64,000 nt of DNA from UBA6224 sp963800205 (GTDB taxonomy: Bacteria > Patescibacteriota > Saccharimonadia > Saccharimonadales > UBA4665). Position numbers and translations under genes: made by a program. The first letter of the stretch is position 1. Every line of letters starts with the position of its first letter. The notes under the pieces were generated by a model, which did no database searches, was not told where the DNA came from, and saw only the letters and a list, made by a program, of their open reading frames with translations. The stretch is taken from NCBI GenBank assembly GCA_963800205.1, contig CAWCZQ010000001.1, positions 248,001 through 312,000 of the forward strand. The letters are read 5' to 3'. This document shows, in pieces, positions 23,070 to 33,400 of the stretch.

Positions 23070-24108
23070 GGGCAGATTGTATTGTTAACTAAGCCAGGAT
23101 ATGCAACAAATCGTTTACATATTGAGTGTGTGCTCTCTACGCCGTAATCTGAATGTAGCCCATTATTTATCAATGGTATGCGTACTTGCAGGCGGCGTAA
23201 TACATCATTCGCGCGTCCAGTCGAATCTATGACAACTTGAGCGCCAGTAAGACTCAGTGGGTTGCTGCTGCTATCGAGGGCAGTTAGTTGAAACTTAGTA
23301 TCTCGATATAACGTCGAAACTCTGACATAGTAGTCGCTGCCATTGAGGTTGTATATCGTCATTTTGCACTTTGTACCGTCACATTTCGCATCGGGAATAG
23401 CTCCCTGGTTGGCAATACTACCGTGAATATTAGTGCCCGAACCCGTAAACGAAACACTGCCTGTGCCGGAGACTGTTGGATACAAGAAAGCCGTAAAAGT
23501 ATTGGCCATTAGTGTCGTGCGGTTCAATGAAGTCGAGTTCGTCACATCCATACGTATAATTCCATAACCGCACTGCCAGTTCGCGGCGACAGGCAGCTGA
23601 TCACCGCCAACATTTGGGCAACCGGCTATTGGATTAGCCACCTCTGGCGGTGATGTCCATGATATGTTTAGCTTACTAACCACACCCGACTTAGCAATAA
23701 CAGGAAAAATTTTAGACGGCGCACTAGCAGAAAGATCATACACTGGTGACTGTGGCGAACCACTTATAAGTAAACAGGAGGAGGATGTATTAGTAGAGGA
23801 ATCGACGCTTGGGGCAGGTTATTGTATTGTCCCGTGTTATTACATGTATCTTTGTCTGGGGGGATTTGGCCCTTCGATAGCCATTTGTCATTAATAAATT
23901 GTCGAGAGGCGTTTATGCCACGCTCGGCCGCGTACACAGCCTGAGTGCTCAGTTGTCTATCCAGTTGCTGCCTTTGTTCTCGTCGAATAATTTGAGCGAA
24001 ACCAAGAACCGTCAAACTGATAACTAGCATGAGAATCAGGGTTACAATAATTGCGACCATCCCCGATTCATTGTGCGAAACACGAGAATTTTGTGAGAGA
24101 TTGGTCAT
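23066..24108 (-). pseudogene. PilX-like minor pilin, frame broken once
   Basis: The first part (24108-23764) starts MTNLSQNSRVSHNESGMVAII with a long hydrophobic helix and RREQRQQLDRQ, as in PilX-type pilins. The second part (23743-23066, extendable upstream as SVDSSTNTSSSCLLISGSP) carries the soluble domain. The two frames join if one base is added in the GGGG run at 23811-23814. The gene may therefore be whole and the break a consensus error, or a real frameshift. No other function is suggested. Confidence 0.65.
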
Positions 24109-24133
24109 TTAAGTCGCCTTTCTGCTAATGTCG

Positions 24134-24777
24134 TTAACTCTGATACTGCGCAAAATTGTGTACCTGATCGTATATTCTTACAGCTAAATCTCTAGCCGCA
24201 TTGATTTGTGCTTCTGACATCTTAGCGATTGAGGAACAATTATTGAGTGCGCTACTGCACAGTAAATCATCATCACCATATACTATCCTTACCACTATGC
24301 GATATATATCGGGATCGCCAAAAGGTTTTACGTCGAGATTTGAGACTCGCATATGCGGAGCCAGCATCTCTTCTCCCGTAGGAGCGGGAGTAACGTCCGG
24401 CTGAAGATTCTGAGCAGGAGTCCCATCACAACCGCCACTCACCTTACGAACAACCAGAGCATGGTTAGCGTTTAATCGTTGCTCGCGAAGCGGAAACTAT
24501 ACTGACGCCCATCAATGCAAATTGCTTTGCTTTGTGGGTCAGAACCATTCGCAATAGTATCCCCCCAAGTTGGCCGGTAGAACCATACTGTATTGATTGG
24601 CTTACGTCATCCATAATAGTACGCGCTACATCTTGAGTCTGCGCAGACGTCACCCCTTTATAATACAGACGTCCAATCTGAATTATTGCAGCAGATACGG
24701 CAACAATACTGTGAAAAAACTGCAGTAGCAATAAGTAATTCAATAATCGTAAAGCCGGCTTGATGTCGTTTACTCAT
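24134..24777 (-). pseudogene. PilW-like prepilin, three frame breaks
   Basis: It begins at ATG 24777 with a good prepilin signal (MSKRHQAGFTIIELLIATAV, cleavage after G). Three breaks follow: A6 run at 24714-24719 (one base too many), C6 run at 24561-24566 (one too few) and near 24474 (one too few). After correction the frame reads through SIVAVSAAIIQIGRLYYKG, GSDPQSKAICIDGRQYSF and ANHALVVRKVSGGCDG to the stop at 24134. The start overlaps the stop of the upstream gene (ATGA). Confidence 0.65.
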
Positions 24778-25276
24778 GGTCGATACACCTGATATGTAAG
24801 CCTTACTTCATCATCTTTATCGGTTGCCCCTCGCCAGTTCACGTATACCCGGAAACTATCATACGTTACGCCTGCACGAGATACGGTATCGCGAATTGCG
24901 CCAACCAAAAATGTATCGATCCTCTGGACTGTTTACACTTATCAGGGTAGTCACTAGGGTTCGCTTGCGGAGGCTAGAAACACTTGCAAAAAGGCACTGC
25001 GCTGATGGTTTCAGTGGTCGTTTCTAGATATATACAGTGAGTCTTACTGCCGTCAGTAAAAAGAGGGCCTTCATGCCACCGTCTCATTCTGATAGCTTTT
25101 TGAGTCCTTCTACCTGGGCTCGAGCAATCTGCAGGGCTTCACCGTGTTCTTGAGCCTGTCGAGCATTAGCTAGGGTTTTATTAACGACCACGAAAGCTCC
25201 TCCTAACATAGCACTTGTTACAGCGATGGCTATCAAAACCTCACCAATGGTATCTCCTGGAATTGAGCATTTTCAT
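24774..25276 (-). pseudogene. PilV-like prepilin, several frame breaks
   Basis: ATG 25276 overlaps the TAA of the preceding gene. After removal of one base near 25258-25270 the product starts with a PilV-type signal GDTIGEVLIAIAVTSAML, followed by KTLANARQAQEHGEALQIARAQ. Further breaks occur near 25085 and 24950-25010, and the end (RDTVSRAGVTYDSFRVYVNW ... YQVYRP) is again coherent. No single frame covers the gene. Confidence 0.6.
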
Positions 25277-26171
25277 TACGTGCACTTCCCGGTTAGTATT
25301 TTAGTTGCAGATGAGAATCGACTGTTTTCGCCCCCAATGTTTATGAGCGCCATTTGATTGCTACCATTACTTTGCAGGCAAATAAAGACACCGCTCGGAG
25401 GATTAACGACAGTAGTACTATCATTATATGACTTCAGTGAGTTAGCAGCCGCAGCAAGCGACCGATTCATGGTTGTTGTTGATGCCGAAACGACTAAGTC
25501 AACATGCGCTATGCCAGATTCTAGCTGCCCTTGAGAATCGGTGCCATTAAATGTAGTCATGAAAGTGACTGAGTCTACACTCGTTATACCAGACGTTTGG
25601 CTGCATGGTTTTGATGCTGCCGGTGTTTTATTTCCATAGAAGATGCATTCCGCCGTAACCCCACCGGTAATTGGTACGAGCTGTGAGCCATCGGGTACCG
25701 TTGACATTGCGCTTGTAGGCGCCACCGGATTTACCGTAGCCTCAGTAAAATTAGTGACATCTCCCGTCGCAAAACTACCACCCTTCCACTGACGACCAAC
25801 TAAGGTGATGAGATTATATGCACCCTTGTCACTACCGCTCGGTCCGAACTGAAGGGAACGTCCTATAAAGATACATCCACGGTTAGCTCCCTGCACATCA
25901 ACATTAGTAGTTGTTAATGTAACGGCAGTCCCGCAATTGTGTAGCCAATCTTATCACCGGCCTGAGTTGTATTGGCATAGTACCCTGTCGATACGTCGTT
26001 GGCGACATCACGAAGATTTGCCTCGAACACTCGGACGGCTTGTATAAACTCGGCGCGGCTCTGACGACCATTGATAAGAATCATGGCGCTGATGAACATC
26101 AAAGAACTAACCGCGAGAAAAATCATAGTTTCGACAATTGTATAACCCGTACTACGATTACCCCTGTTCAT
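25276..26171 (-). pseudogene. Pilin-like protein with class III-type N-terminus, one frame break
   Basis: It starts MNRGNRSTGYTIVETMIFLAV, a prepilin signal with cleavage after G and the conserved Glu at +5, followed by a helix and a soluble domain. The frame stops at 25914. Adding one G in the GGG run (25933-25935) joins it to the rest (AGTAVTLTTTNVDVQGANRG ... KILTGKCT). TATACT lies 8 nt before the ATG, so this gene heads a transcript of four pilin genes, all damaged. Confidence 0.65.
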
Positions 26172-26217
26172 ATGCGTTTAGTATACCATAAGCATTAAGA
26201 AACGTTGTGTTTTCTGG

Positions 26218-27063
26218 TTACGGTAAAAGCAACAAATCATGTACATACCAATCCGTTACAATGCGCCCACACAGAACTACCAAAAGCATCGCGACAATCA
26301 AATACGGCCCAAATGGTATACGGCTGGCACGACTGAGCTTTTTGCGGACCAATCCTGGCACGGCCACTAGGCAACCGAGTAGCGAAGCCACAAATAGCAG
26401 CAGCGCAGCTTGGAGCGGGCTACCCAGGATCAGCCCGAGGGCAAAGCCCAATTTGACGTCACCACCACCTATCCAGCGGCCTTTCGAAACTTGAAACAGC
26501 ACAAAAAATATGCCCCCAGCTACTGCCAAACCAAAGAGAGCGGCAAGAACCGAACGAAGGCCACCATCGAAGACTATTGCTACTACCAGTACTTGGATAA
26601 CCCCGAGGCCAATGAGCGGAAACACGAGGCGGTTTGGCAACAGCATCCATCGAAAATCGTAGATTAGGAGCGCCATCAGCAACACTAAGGCCAGCAGCCA
26701 CATAGATAATAAGAAAATTCCTTGTGTATCGAAGGTATAGGGCCAAAGGAGATACGATCCAACAAAGACTGCCGCCATAGCCAATTCGACCAGCGGGTAT
26801 TGTGCACTGATTGTGGCGCGACAATAGCGGCACCGGCCGCGGAGCCATAGCCAGCTGACAACTGGTAGCAGGTCCATTACACCCAGCACATGCTGGCAGT
26901 GCGGACACATCGAGCGGCCTTTGCTGAGCGACAGCGCCTGATCGCTTGCCACGCGGCGTTTTGCTGGCAGTGCCTGTTGATACAGTCGCCATACGAGTGC
27001 GTTCACAAAACTTCCCAAACATAGGCCCAGTAAGCCTAGAGCAATAACAACCATAAGCATCAT
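26218..27063 (-). CDS. pilD: Prepilin peptidase (A24 family)
   Basis: 281 residues. The N-terminal methylase-like part has the two CxxC pairs (CPHCQHV and CRYC). The membrane aspartyl protease motifs are present: IYDFRWMLLPNR and GGGDVKLGFALG, the latter matching GxGDxKL. Seven to eight hydrophobic helices. It cleaves the basic leader from prepilins and N-methylates the new N-terminus. It lies downstream of the pilin terminator with no overlap. Confidence 0.92.
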   Translation of the reverse strand: MMLMVVIALGLLGLCLGSFVNALVWRLYQQALPAKRRVASDQALSLSKGRSMCPHCQHVLGVMDLLPVVSWLWLRGRCRYCRATISAQYPLVELAMAAVFVGSYLLWPYTFDTQGIFLLSMWLLALVLLMALLIYDFRWMLLPNRLVFPLIGLGVIQVLVVAIVFDGGLRSVLAALFGLAVAGGIFFVLFQVSKGRWIGGGDVKLGFALGLILGSPLQAALLLFVASLLGCLVAVPGLVRKKLSRASRIPFGPYLIVAMLLVVLCGRIVTDWYVHDLLLLP

Positions 27064-27071
27064 AGTAACAT

Positions 27072-27100
27072 AAAAATAGGAGGGCTTACTGCCCTCCTAT
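27072..27100 (-). terminator. Terminator after the major pilin gene
   Basis: Perfect 10-bp stem ATAGGAGGGC / GCCCTCCTAT, loop of 5, followed on the minus strand by TTTTTA. Read-through would feed pilD, which may keep pilD expression below that of the pilin. Confidence 0.85.
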
Positions 27101-27121
27101 GCGTTCTGTACAACGTATGTA

Positions 27122-27595
27122 CTAGCTTTCTTGACAAGCAGCGGTAAATTTACCACTAGAGCCTTCAATTTCGTACAGTACGACTGTACCACGAGCAGCG
27201 CCCTTGGCTGCACCGCCAGCAGCAGTACAGTTTGCCCCCGTCACGATAACGACGCGATCATCAGCAGCTGTTTCAGCTAATGCGTTTTGCGGCGCTGATG
27301 TTTTGAGGTCTATTTGCCCGGCAGCTATTCCTTTGCCGAGATAGAAGCCAGTCTTGGCGAGATCGATAACCTCGTCAGCATCTGTGGGTAATGCACCGCC
27401 ATGGTTAGAGCTGTACTCAGTTACACCACCGAGCAATGCGCTCACATCGTTCTTGCGCTGTGTGTTACGTGAGTTACGCTGCAGTGCAGGTACGGCCATG
27501 AAGACAACCAGTAGGATAAGTCCGGCAATTGCCAAGACAATCAACACTTCGATAATAGTAAAACCTTGGTCTTGTTTTTTTAGCTTGTGCAGCAT
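27122..27595 (-). CDS. Type IV major pilin-like protein
   Basis: 157 residues. MLHKLKKQDQG-FTIIEVLIVLAIAGL is a canonical prepilin leader with Glu5, followed by a hydrophobic helix and a C-terminal domain with two Cys (GANCTAAGG and FTAACQES), probably a disulfide-bonded D-region. AAAGGGGG precedes the ATG and a strong terminator follows, as expected for an abundant product. It is the only undamaged pilin gene in the window. Confidence 0.88.
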   Translation of the reverse strand: MLHKLKKQDQGFTIIEVLIVLAIAGLILLVVFMAVPALQRNSRNTQRKNDVSALLGGVTEYSSNHGGALPTDADEVIDLAKTGFYLGKGIAAGQIDLKTSAPQNALAETAADDRVVIVTGANCTAAGGAAKGAARGTVVLYEIEGSSGKFTAACQES

Positions 27596-27675
27596 ATTGC
27601 AAATGCCCCCTTTGCATTGTTGTTAAATACGCTTATGGACCAATAGTAATGCTTACGCTTATAAAAAGCAAGCAT

Positions 27676-28890
27676 CTAATTAATCACACTCTTGCCGGCT
27701 AAGCCGTAAACTGGCAGCAGCACGGCCGCGACGATAATAAAGGCAAAAACGCCCAATATAACCATCAGTACCGGCTCGATAATTGTTGAGATGGCTTTAA
27801 TCTGATTATCGACTTCTTTTTCGTAGTAATCGGCCGTTTTTTCGAGCATTTGCTCGATTGCACCCGATTGCTCACCAATCTTCAGCATGTCAGGTACCAG
27901 TGGTAAAAAGTTAGGGTCGCCGGCCAAGCAGTCGGACAGCGCTTTACCCCCCTTTACCTTATCGATGGCCCGGTGGATTGATCCGCTAATGTGGACGTTA
28001 TTGATGGCCTCGGAAGTTATCTCGAGTACCTGGATAAGCGGTACGCCACTGGCCACCAGGGTTGTCGAGGTACGAGCAAACCGTGCCATGTAGAGTTTCA
28101 TGAACAAAGGTGCAATGGGCCATGACCGCATTTTGATGGTGTCGACCACTCGTTTGCCACCAAGCGTCCTTGCCCATCGACTACCGAATACCACCGCAAC
28201 AACGATGAGCAGTATGGCAATCCACCAGAAACTAATAAGAGCATGCGATATTGCCAGTAATATCTTGGTAATAAGCGGCAGCTCTGCTCCAGGCATGCCC
28301 TCGTACAAGACTTCTACCTGCGGCAAGACTTTTACAATCATAAAGCCGACTACGCCAAACATGACACACAAGACGATAACCGGATATACCATGGCGCCTT
28401 TTACCTTGCTGACTACCTCAGCGTCTTTCTCTTGCTGCGTGGCCAAGCGTTCTAGGGCGGCATCCAGCGTACCCGAAGTTTCACCGGATTGTACCAAGCT
28501 AATAAAGATCTGGTTAAAAACATCGGGGTGTTTGGCGAGTGCAACCGAAAATGCCGAACCGCCCTCGACGTCGCTGATAATCTGCGTGATGACCAGCTTA
28601 AATGGCTTACTTTGCGTTTGTCCTGCTACGGTTCTTAAACTCTGTATGAGCGGCAAACCAGCGTTAATCAAGGTGGAAAGCTGTCTCGAAAAGAGAATCT
28701 TGTCCTTTGTACTAACCTTATTGAAAAACTTTAGTGCGGCCGGTCCGCCACCAGCTGGCGTGATTTCGAGAGGACTGTAGCCTTGTTCTCTAATGAGCTT
28801 GGTTGCCGCTTTTTCGCTATCAGCTTGGACTTCAGCTTTTATTTTTTTGCCGGTCGCTGCATCCCTCGCCGTATACTTGTACGTTATCAT
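27676..28890 (-). CDS. pilC: Type IV pilus inner-membrane platform protein PilC
   Basis: 404 residues, the GspF/PilC family length. It starts YKYTARDAATGKKIKAEVQA and contains two T2SSF domains with signatures FSRQLSTLINAGLPLIQSL and MARFARTSTTLVASGVPL, and a C-terminal transmembrane helix (VLMVILGVFAFIIVAAVLLPVY). It forms the platform on which the PilB and PilT motors act. It starts 2 nt after the pilT stop. Confidence 0.95.
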   Translation of the reverse strand: MITYKYTARDAATGKKIKAEVQADSEKAATKLIREQGYSPLEITPAGGGPAALKFFNKVSTKDKILFSRQLSTLINAGLPLIQSLRTVAGQTQSKPFKLVITQIISDVEGGSAFSVALAKHPDVFNQIFISLVQSGETSGTLDAALERLATQQEKDAEVVSKVKGAMVYPVIVLCVMFGVVGFMIVKVLPQVEVLYEGMPGAELPLITKILLAISHALISFWWIAILLIVVAVVFGSRWARTLGGKRVVDTIKMRSWPIAPLFMKLYMARFARTSTTLVASGVPLIQVLEITSEAINNVHISGSIHRAIDKVKGGKALSDCLAGDPNFLPLVPDMLKIGEQSGAIEQMLEKTADYYEKEVDNQIKAISTIIEPVLMVILGVFAFIIVAAVLLPVYGLAGKSVIN

Positions 28891-28892
28891 CG

Positions 28893-29960
28893 TTAACCTC
28901 TCATTAACCTGTCAAGCTCGTCGATGTCGACGGCAACATTACGTGCTTCTTCATACGTAACCGTACCATTGTGTATTAAGGTTACTAATGTCTTATCCAT
29001 GGACTGCATACCAAATTCTGCACCGGTCTGAATTACCGCATCAAGCTGGTGAGTTTTACCCTCACGGATAATGTTGCGCACGGCTGGCGTGCCTATCAGC
29101 ACCTCGGCAGCTGCTACCCGGCCACCGCCTATGGTAGGCACTAGTCGCTGCGAACAGATGGCCATTAGGATATTACTGAGCTGAGCTCGAATCTGCGGTT
29201 GTTGGTGTGGCGGAAAGACGTCTACCATACGGTCGATAGACTGAGCTGCTGAGTTGGTGTGCAGCGTCGCAAACACCAAGTGACCGGTTTCAGCAATCGT
29301 AATAGCCGAGGCGATTGTCTCTAGGTCGCGCATCTCACCGATGAGCACCACATCCGGGTCCTCACGCAGCGCACTTCGGAGCGCAGCGCTAAACGAATAG
29401 GTATCATAGTGGACTTCCCGCTGTACCACAACTGATTTCTTTGATTGGTGCGTGTACTCGATAGGATCTTCGATAGTAATAATGTGCGAGGCCCGCTCAG
29501 TATTTATCTTATTAACGAGCGCTGCCAGGCTCGTCGACTTACCGGAGCCGGTTGGGCCGGTCACCAGCACAAGACCTCGTGGATAATCGGCGAATTTAGT
29601 AACCACTTGCGGCAGACCAAGCTGTTCGATGCTGGGAATGTCGTTGGGGATGAGTCGCAGCGCTGCCGCTAGGTTGCCGCGTTCGTGGAAGGCGTTGACA
29701 CGAAATCGCCCCAGATCACCAAAGGCAAAACTAAAGTCAAACTCTTTATCTTTGAGCAATATCTGTTTCTGGTCTTCGTCGAGCACGGCGAATATCAATG
29801 TCTCAACCGCCTCATCGGTTAATGAGTCGGCACCGGTGACCGGAGCTAAAGCGCCGTCAACCCGCAACATTGGCGGCAAGCCAACTTGCAAGTGTAAGTC
29901 AGAAGCCTTCTTTTTGACGACTTCTTCGAGTAATACTTCGATTCTTGGTTGTGCTTGCAT
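28893..29960 (-). CDS. pilT: Type IV pilus retraction ATPase PilT
   Basis: 355 residues. N-terminal KKKASDLHLQVGLPPMLRVDG, Walker A VTGPTGSGKSTSLAAL, Asp box TIEDPIEYTHQSKKS, Walker B DPDVVLIGEMRD, His box TGHLVFATLHTNSA, and the PilT-type ending. It hydrolyses ATP to disassemble and retract pili. Its presence implies twitching or DNA/host-surface pulling. Confidence 0.96.
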   Translation of the reverse strand: MQAQPRIEVLLEEVVKKKASDLHLQVGLPPMLRVDGALAPVTGADSLTDEAVETLIFAVLDEDQKQILLKDKEFDFSFAFGDLGRFRVNAFHERGNLAAALRLIPNDIPSIEQLGLPQVVTKFADYPRGLVLVTGPTGSGKSTSLAALVNKINTERASHIITIEDPIEYTHQSKKSVVVQREVHYDTYSFSAALRSALREDPDVVLIGEMRDLETIASAITIAETGHLVFATLHTNSAAQSIDRMVDVFPPHQQPQIRAQLSNILMAICSQRLVPTIGGGRVAAAEVLIGTPAVRNIIREGKTHQLDAVIQTGAEFGMQSMDKTLVTLIHNGTVTYEEARNVAVDIDELDRLMRG

Positions 29961-29982
29961 CCCTACCCTTTTCTCTTTGCTG

Positions 29983-31782
29983 TTATGCGTTGTCGATCGC
30001 CGCTACCCGGTTTACTTCTGCTACACTAGTGCGTCCGGCCAGCGCCTTGAGATAGCCATCTTCCCGCATGTTAACCATACCTTGAGATTGAGCCATCTTT
30101 TGGATTTCTGTACTGGTGGAGCGTTTGATGATTAGATCCTGAATTTCTTCACTTACTTCAAACACTTCGTACAGTCCCATTCTGCCTTTAAAGCCACCAG
30201 GCGCTTCTGGACTATCAGTGCCCTTATACAAAGTATAAGCATTTTGTTCTGCTAGTGGCAAGCTTTCATATCCGAGGTCTTGCGCATGCGCCTTGGCTTC
30301 CGCTTCGGTTTTCGGCAATAAGCGTCCTAATGTCGAGCGTACTGCTTCGGTTTCTGCTTTATCGGATTGATAGGTCTGTTTGCCTTCTTCAGCAATCCGG
30401 CGCACCAGCCGTTGACCAATAACGGTATGGACAGTACTAGCGATCAGGAACGGCTCAATACCCATATCGAGAAGACGCGGCAGAATACCAGCGGCAGAAT
30501 TAGTGTGGAGGGTACTGAAAACCAAGTGCCCTGTCAGCGCTGCCTGGACGGCTAGCTGGGCTGTTTCTTTGTCACGAATCTCCCCTACCATCACGACATC
30601 GGGGTCCTGACGCAAGATAGAACGCAAGCCAGTCGCAAAAGTAAGGCCAACATCGGCGTTTACCTGGATTTGGTTGATGCCGTCCATCTTATACTCAACC
30701 GGGTCCTCGAGCGTCACAATGTTAATAGAATCGTTCTTGATTTCATTAATCAAAGCGTACAGCGACGTCGACTTACCAGAGCCGGTCGGTCCGGAGGTAA
30801 GAATCATGCCGTTGGGTCGCTCAAGCCCTTTGCGAATGGTACGGAGCGCTCGGCCGGCATAGCCCATGTCTTCTAGCTTAAGGCTGGTACCAGTTTTGTC
30901 GAGCAAACGGATAACCACCTGCTCCCCCCAGACGACAGGAGATATAGCGATACGGAGATCAATGTCTTTTTCGGCCACGTGGACCGTAAACTGACCATCC
31001 TGCGGAATACGGTGTTCGTCAATCTTGAGGTTCGATAATATCTTTATGCGTGATACTAGAGGCGCTTCAGTGCTTTTTGGCAATTTCATAATTTCGCGCA
31101 TCACACCGTCTATACGACAACGAATCTTGAGCTCTTTCTCAAGTGGCTCGATATGAATATCACTTGCGCGGTTTTTTGCCGCATAATCGAGGGTTGCTTG
31201 CAGCGCTTTACTAATAGGCGAGTCCTGGACGATGGTTTTAATTTCTTGCTTGGCGGTCTTTTTGTCTGGCGCCTGTTGTTCGGCAGCAGCTAACTCCTCA
31301 GTGTTTTGGGAGAATTGATCTACGACACGCTCGTCGATATTGGCTTCGTACTGCTTGAGTACTTTTCGAATACCTGCTTCACTTGCGGTATACACCTTGA
31401 GAGGGCGGCCGATTTTGTTTGATAAAAAGTCTACTGCTTGGACGTTATCGGCATCCAGCATGGCTACAACTAGCCGATGTTGCATCTCTCCGAGTGGTAC
31501 CGCCATGTAGCGCTCAGCTATTTCTTGTGGAAGCAAATTAAGTACATCCGTCTTGATGCGGGCCGTCAACAGATTAACATAGGGTACTTTAGCGATACCG
31601 GCAATCGTCTTGGTGAGGTCTTCGTCGCTTACGACACCTTCATTGACGAGTAGCGAAAATATCGGTGTTTTGTCGTGCTCAGACTTAGCCTGCAGCTCAC
31701 TTAATTTTTCAGACGTCAGCAGACCGTCGTTGACTAATTTTTCTTCTACTTGCGACCGTGTCGCATCTGATAGAACACTCAC
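29983..31782 (-). CDS. pilB: Type IV pilus extension ATPase PilB
   Basis: 599 residues. The MshE N-terminal domain (residues ~1-150) is followed by the GspE core: Walker A TSGPTGSGKSTSLYAL, Asp box TLEDPVEYKMDGINQIQ, Walker B DPDVVMVGEIRDKETA and TGHLVFSTLHTNSA. The tetracysteine zinc motif found in many GspE/PilB proteins is missing. The region between the P-loop half and GFKGRMGLYEVFE instead holds an acidic insert. The start is GTG behind GAAGGAGAG. Confidence 0.95.
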   Translation of the reverse strand: MSVLSDATRSQVEEKLVNDGLLTSEKLSELQAKSEHDKTPIFSLLVNEGVVSDEDLTKTIAGIAKVPYVNLLTARIKTDVLNLLPQEIAERYMAVPLGEMQHRLVVAMLDADNVQAVDFLSNKIGRPLKVYTASEAGIRKVLKQYEANIDERVVDQFSQNTEELAAAEQQAPDKKTAKQEIKTIVQDSPISKALQATLDYAAKNRASDIHIEPLEKELKIRCRIDGVMREIMKLPKSTEAPLVSRIKILSNLKIDEHRIPQDGQFTVHVAEKDIDLRIAISPVVWGEQVVIRLLDKTGTSLKLEDMGYAGRALRTIRKGLERPNGMILTSGPTGSGKSTSLYALINEIKNDSINIVTLEDPVEYKMDGINQIQVNADVGLTFATGLRSILRQDPDVVMVGEIRDKETAQLAVQAALTGHLVFSTLHTNSAAGILPRLLDMGIEPFLIASTVHTVIGQRLVRRIAEEGKQTYQSDKAETEAVRSTLGRLLPKTEAEAKAHAQDLGYESLPLAEQNAYTLYKGTDSPEAPGGFKGRMGLYEVFEVSEEIQDLIIKRSTSTEIQKMAQSQGMVNMREDGYLKALAGRTSVAEVNRVAAIDNA

Positions 31783-31797
31783 GAAGCGCTCTCCTTC

Positions 31798-32046
31798 CTA
31801 CTCCGACGCTTGGAACGGAGTTTGGTTAGAGTTATCGCCAATTCTAATGAGTTGTGTCGGATCGAGTGAATTCTGATTGAAGTACGTATCGTCGGGTACA
31901 TTAAATTCGGAACTAATCGAGTCGACAACCTCAGCCTTTAATTCTCGACTACCGAGCTTATTGAGCAAGAAACTCGACGACAGAATTGCGATTACAGCAC
32001 TAACAACGCCAACCACAATGAGGAGAGCTATATCTTTTTGTTTCAT
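31798..32046 (-). CDS. Small membrane-anchored protein in the pil operon
   Basis: 82 residues with one N-terminal transmembrane helix (IALLIVVGVVSAVIAILSSSFLL) and an extracellular tail with no known motif. It sits where pilP is found in proteobacterial pilMNOP operons but shows no lipoprotein box or PilP sequence. It overlaps the pilO stop by 1 nt. Probably an accessory of the PilMNO alignment complex (inference from position). Confidence 0.6.
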   Translation of the reverse strand: MKQKDIALLIVVGVVSAVIAILSSSFLLNKLGSRELKAEVVDSISSEFNVPDDTYFNQNSLDPTQLIRIGDNSNQTPFQASE

Positions 32047-32720
32047 TATCGTACAACCTCACTCTTTATATGCAGATTTTTCTCTGGCTGATAGTACGTT
32101 TTGGCAGTAATGTCAGTGGTAAGTGCTTGATCGGTGCCCTTGATCGTCAGCGTCTGTACATGCATAGGGCGAATGGATCTGCTCAATGCGGTAAAGAAGT
32201 CCTGAGTCTTTGTGGATTCGCCTGTAAAGCCGACCTGGAATGGCATTTCGACAGGCACTGGTGTCGATTGAGAGCCAGTCATTGCCTGTGTCAATTCGTC
32301 ATCATCACCGGTAATACTACGAATTGTCAGGCCTGACCCCTGCAGCAACTTCTCAAGACTGGTAGCGACTGCTGGGTAGTCGTACTTACTTGGGAGGGCA
32401 TCGAGAATCAGCTTGGCGTTATCGCCATCTCGGTCGGTACTGCCGGCTGTAGTTCCACCAATCATGTTTATCGGCTGCTGTACAAATGCTTTGTACTGGG
32501 TAACCAAATCGTCGCGGGCCTTAAGATTAGCCTCGAGCTGATCACGCGCTTTGGTCTTTTGCGCTATGACCTTCGATTGATAGGCCGTCTGCTGTACCAG
32601 TACCTTAGATGCCGCCAATGAAAATACCGTAACGAAACACGCGATAGAGGTCACTATCAGGATAGTGGTATTAGCTTTGTCAATTTGTAATCTCTTGGAT
32701 GAAGCGTGTTTTTGTGCCAT
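32046..32720 (-). CDS. PilO-like pilus assembly protein
   Basis: 224 residues: short cytoplasmic N-terminus, one transmembrane helix (TTILIVTSIACFVTVFSLAAS), a coiled-coil stretch (QSKVIAQKTKARDQLEANLKARDDLVTQY) and a ferredoxin-like periplasmic-type domain. Topology and place after pilN match PilO, which pairs with PilN. Sequence similarity to known PilO is weak by eye. Confidence 0.7.
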   Translation of the reverse strand: MAQKHASSKRLQIDKANTTILIVTSIACFVTVFSLAASKVLVQQTAYQSKVIAQKTKARDQLEANLKARDDLVTQYKAFVQQPINMIGGTTAGSTDRDGDNAKLILDALPSKYDYPAVATSLEKLLQGSGLTIRSITGDDDELTQAMTGSQSTPVPVEMPFQVGFTGESTKTQDFFTALSRSIRPMHVQTLTIKGTDQALTTDITAKTYYQPEKNLHIKSEVVR

Positions 32721-33400
32721 TACGGTTGCTCTCCTTGGGGTGTTGTTGGCTTTTCGAATAGTGAAGCCGGCTTCTCTAGCTCAGAGCGAGTGGTAATTAT
32801 CTTTGGTACGATGAGATTAACTTTTTGATTATTATCGAAGATAACAGGTTCAAACTGTAAGTCGATGGTGTACGAGGCTCCCTTTTCAGTGCGTTCAAAG
32901 TTACTGAGCACAACGTTGTGAAAGGCAGTTTTTTGTGCTTCGTCAGTTTTGTATTCGGTAAACTTCAGTGTATCGACAAACTTATTAACCGTTTGGAGAC
33001 TATCAGTTTCGCCGGTGATGGTCATAATATTTTGTTCAAAATCTAGCTCAAGACTGGAAATATTCGCCGCCGAAGGAGTTACTTGCTTAATATAAGGCAG
33101 TACCCTGGTAACCGCTGGCTTTTCGGCGTGTATGGCGGGTAGACTGTTGAGCTGATTTTGCACGGTCAAAATCTTATCAAGACCTTTGGTGTCTGTTAAG
33201 TCCTTGCTGCTCGTTTTGATATCGCTAGTGAGGTGACTCATGTGTGTTTTTTGTAAAATAAACACATTTACTAACAGTATGACGAAGATTGCAAAGGCGG
33301 CAGCAGACACGAGAATAGAAATTGTCATGATTGTGCGCTGCATACGCTTGGTACGGATGTACTCGAGTTTGACGTCTGGTAGAAGGTTAAATTGAATCAT
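32720..33400 (-). CDS. PilN-like pilus assembly protein
   Basis: 226 residues. The start MIQFNLLPDVKLEYIRTKR carries the conserved INLLP-type motif through which PilN binds PilM, followed by one transmembrane helix (TIMTISILVSAAAFAIFVILL) and a coiled coil. Start and end overlap pilM and pilO by 4 and 1 nt, showing tight coupling. Confidence 0.8.
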   Translation of the reverse strand: MIQFNLLPDVKLEYIRTKRMQRTIMTISILVSAAAFAIFVILLVNVFILQKTHMSHLTSDIKTSSKDLTDTKGLDKILTVQNQLNSLPAIHAEKPAVTRVLPYIKQVTPSAANISSLELDFEQNIMTITGETDSLQTVNKFVDTLKFTEYKTDEAQKTAFHNVVLSNFERTEKGASYTIDLQFEPVIFDNNQKVNLIVPKIITTRSELEKPASLFEKPTTPQGEQP

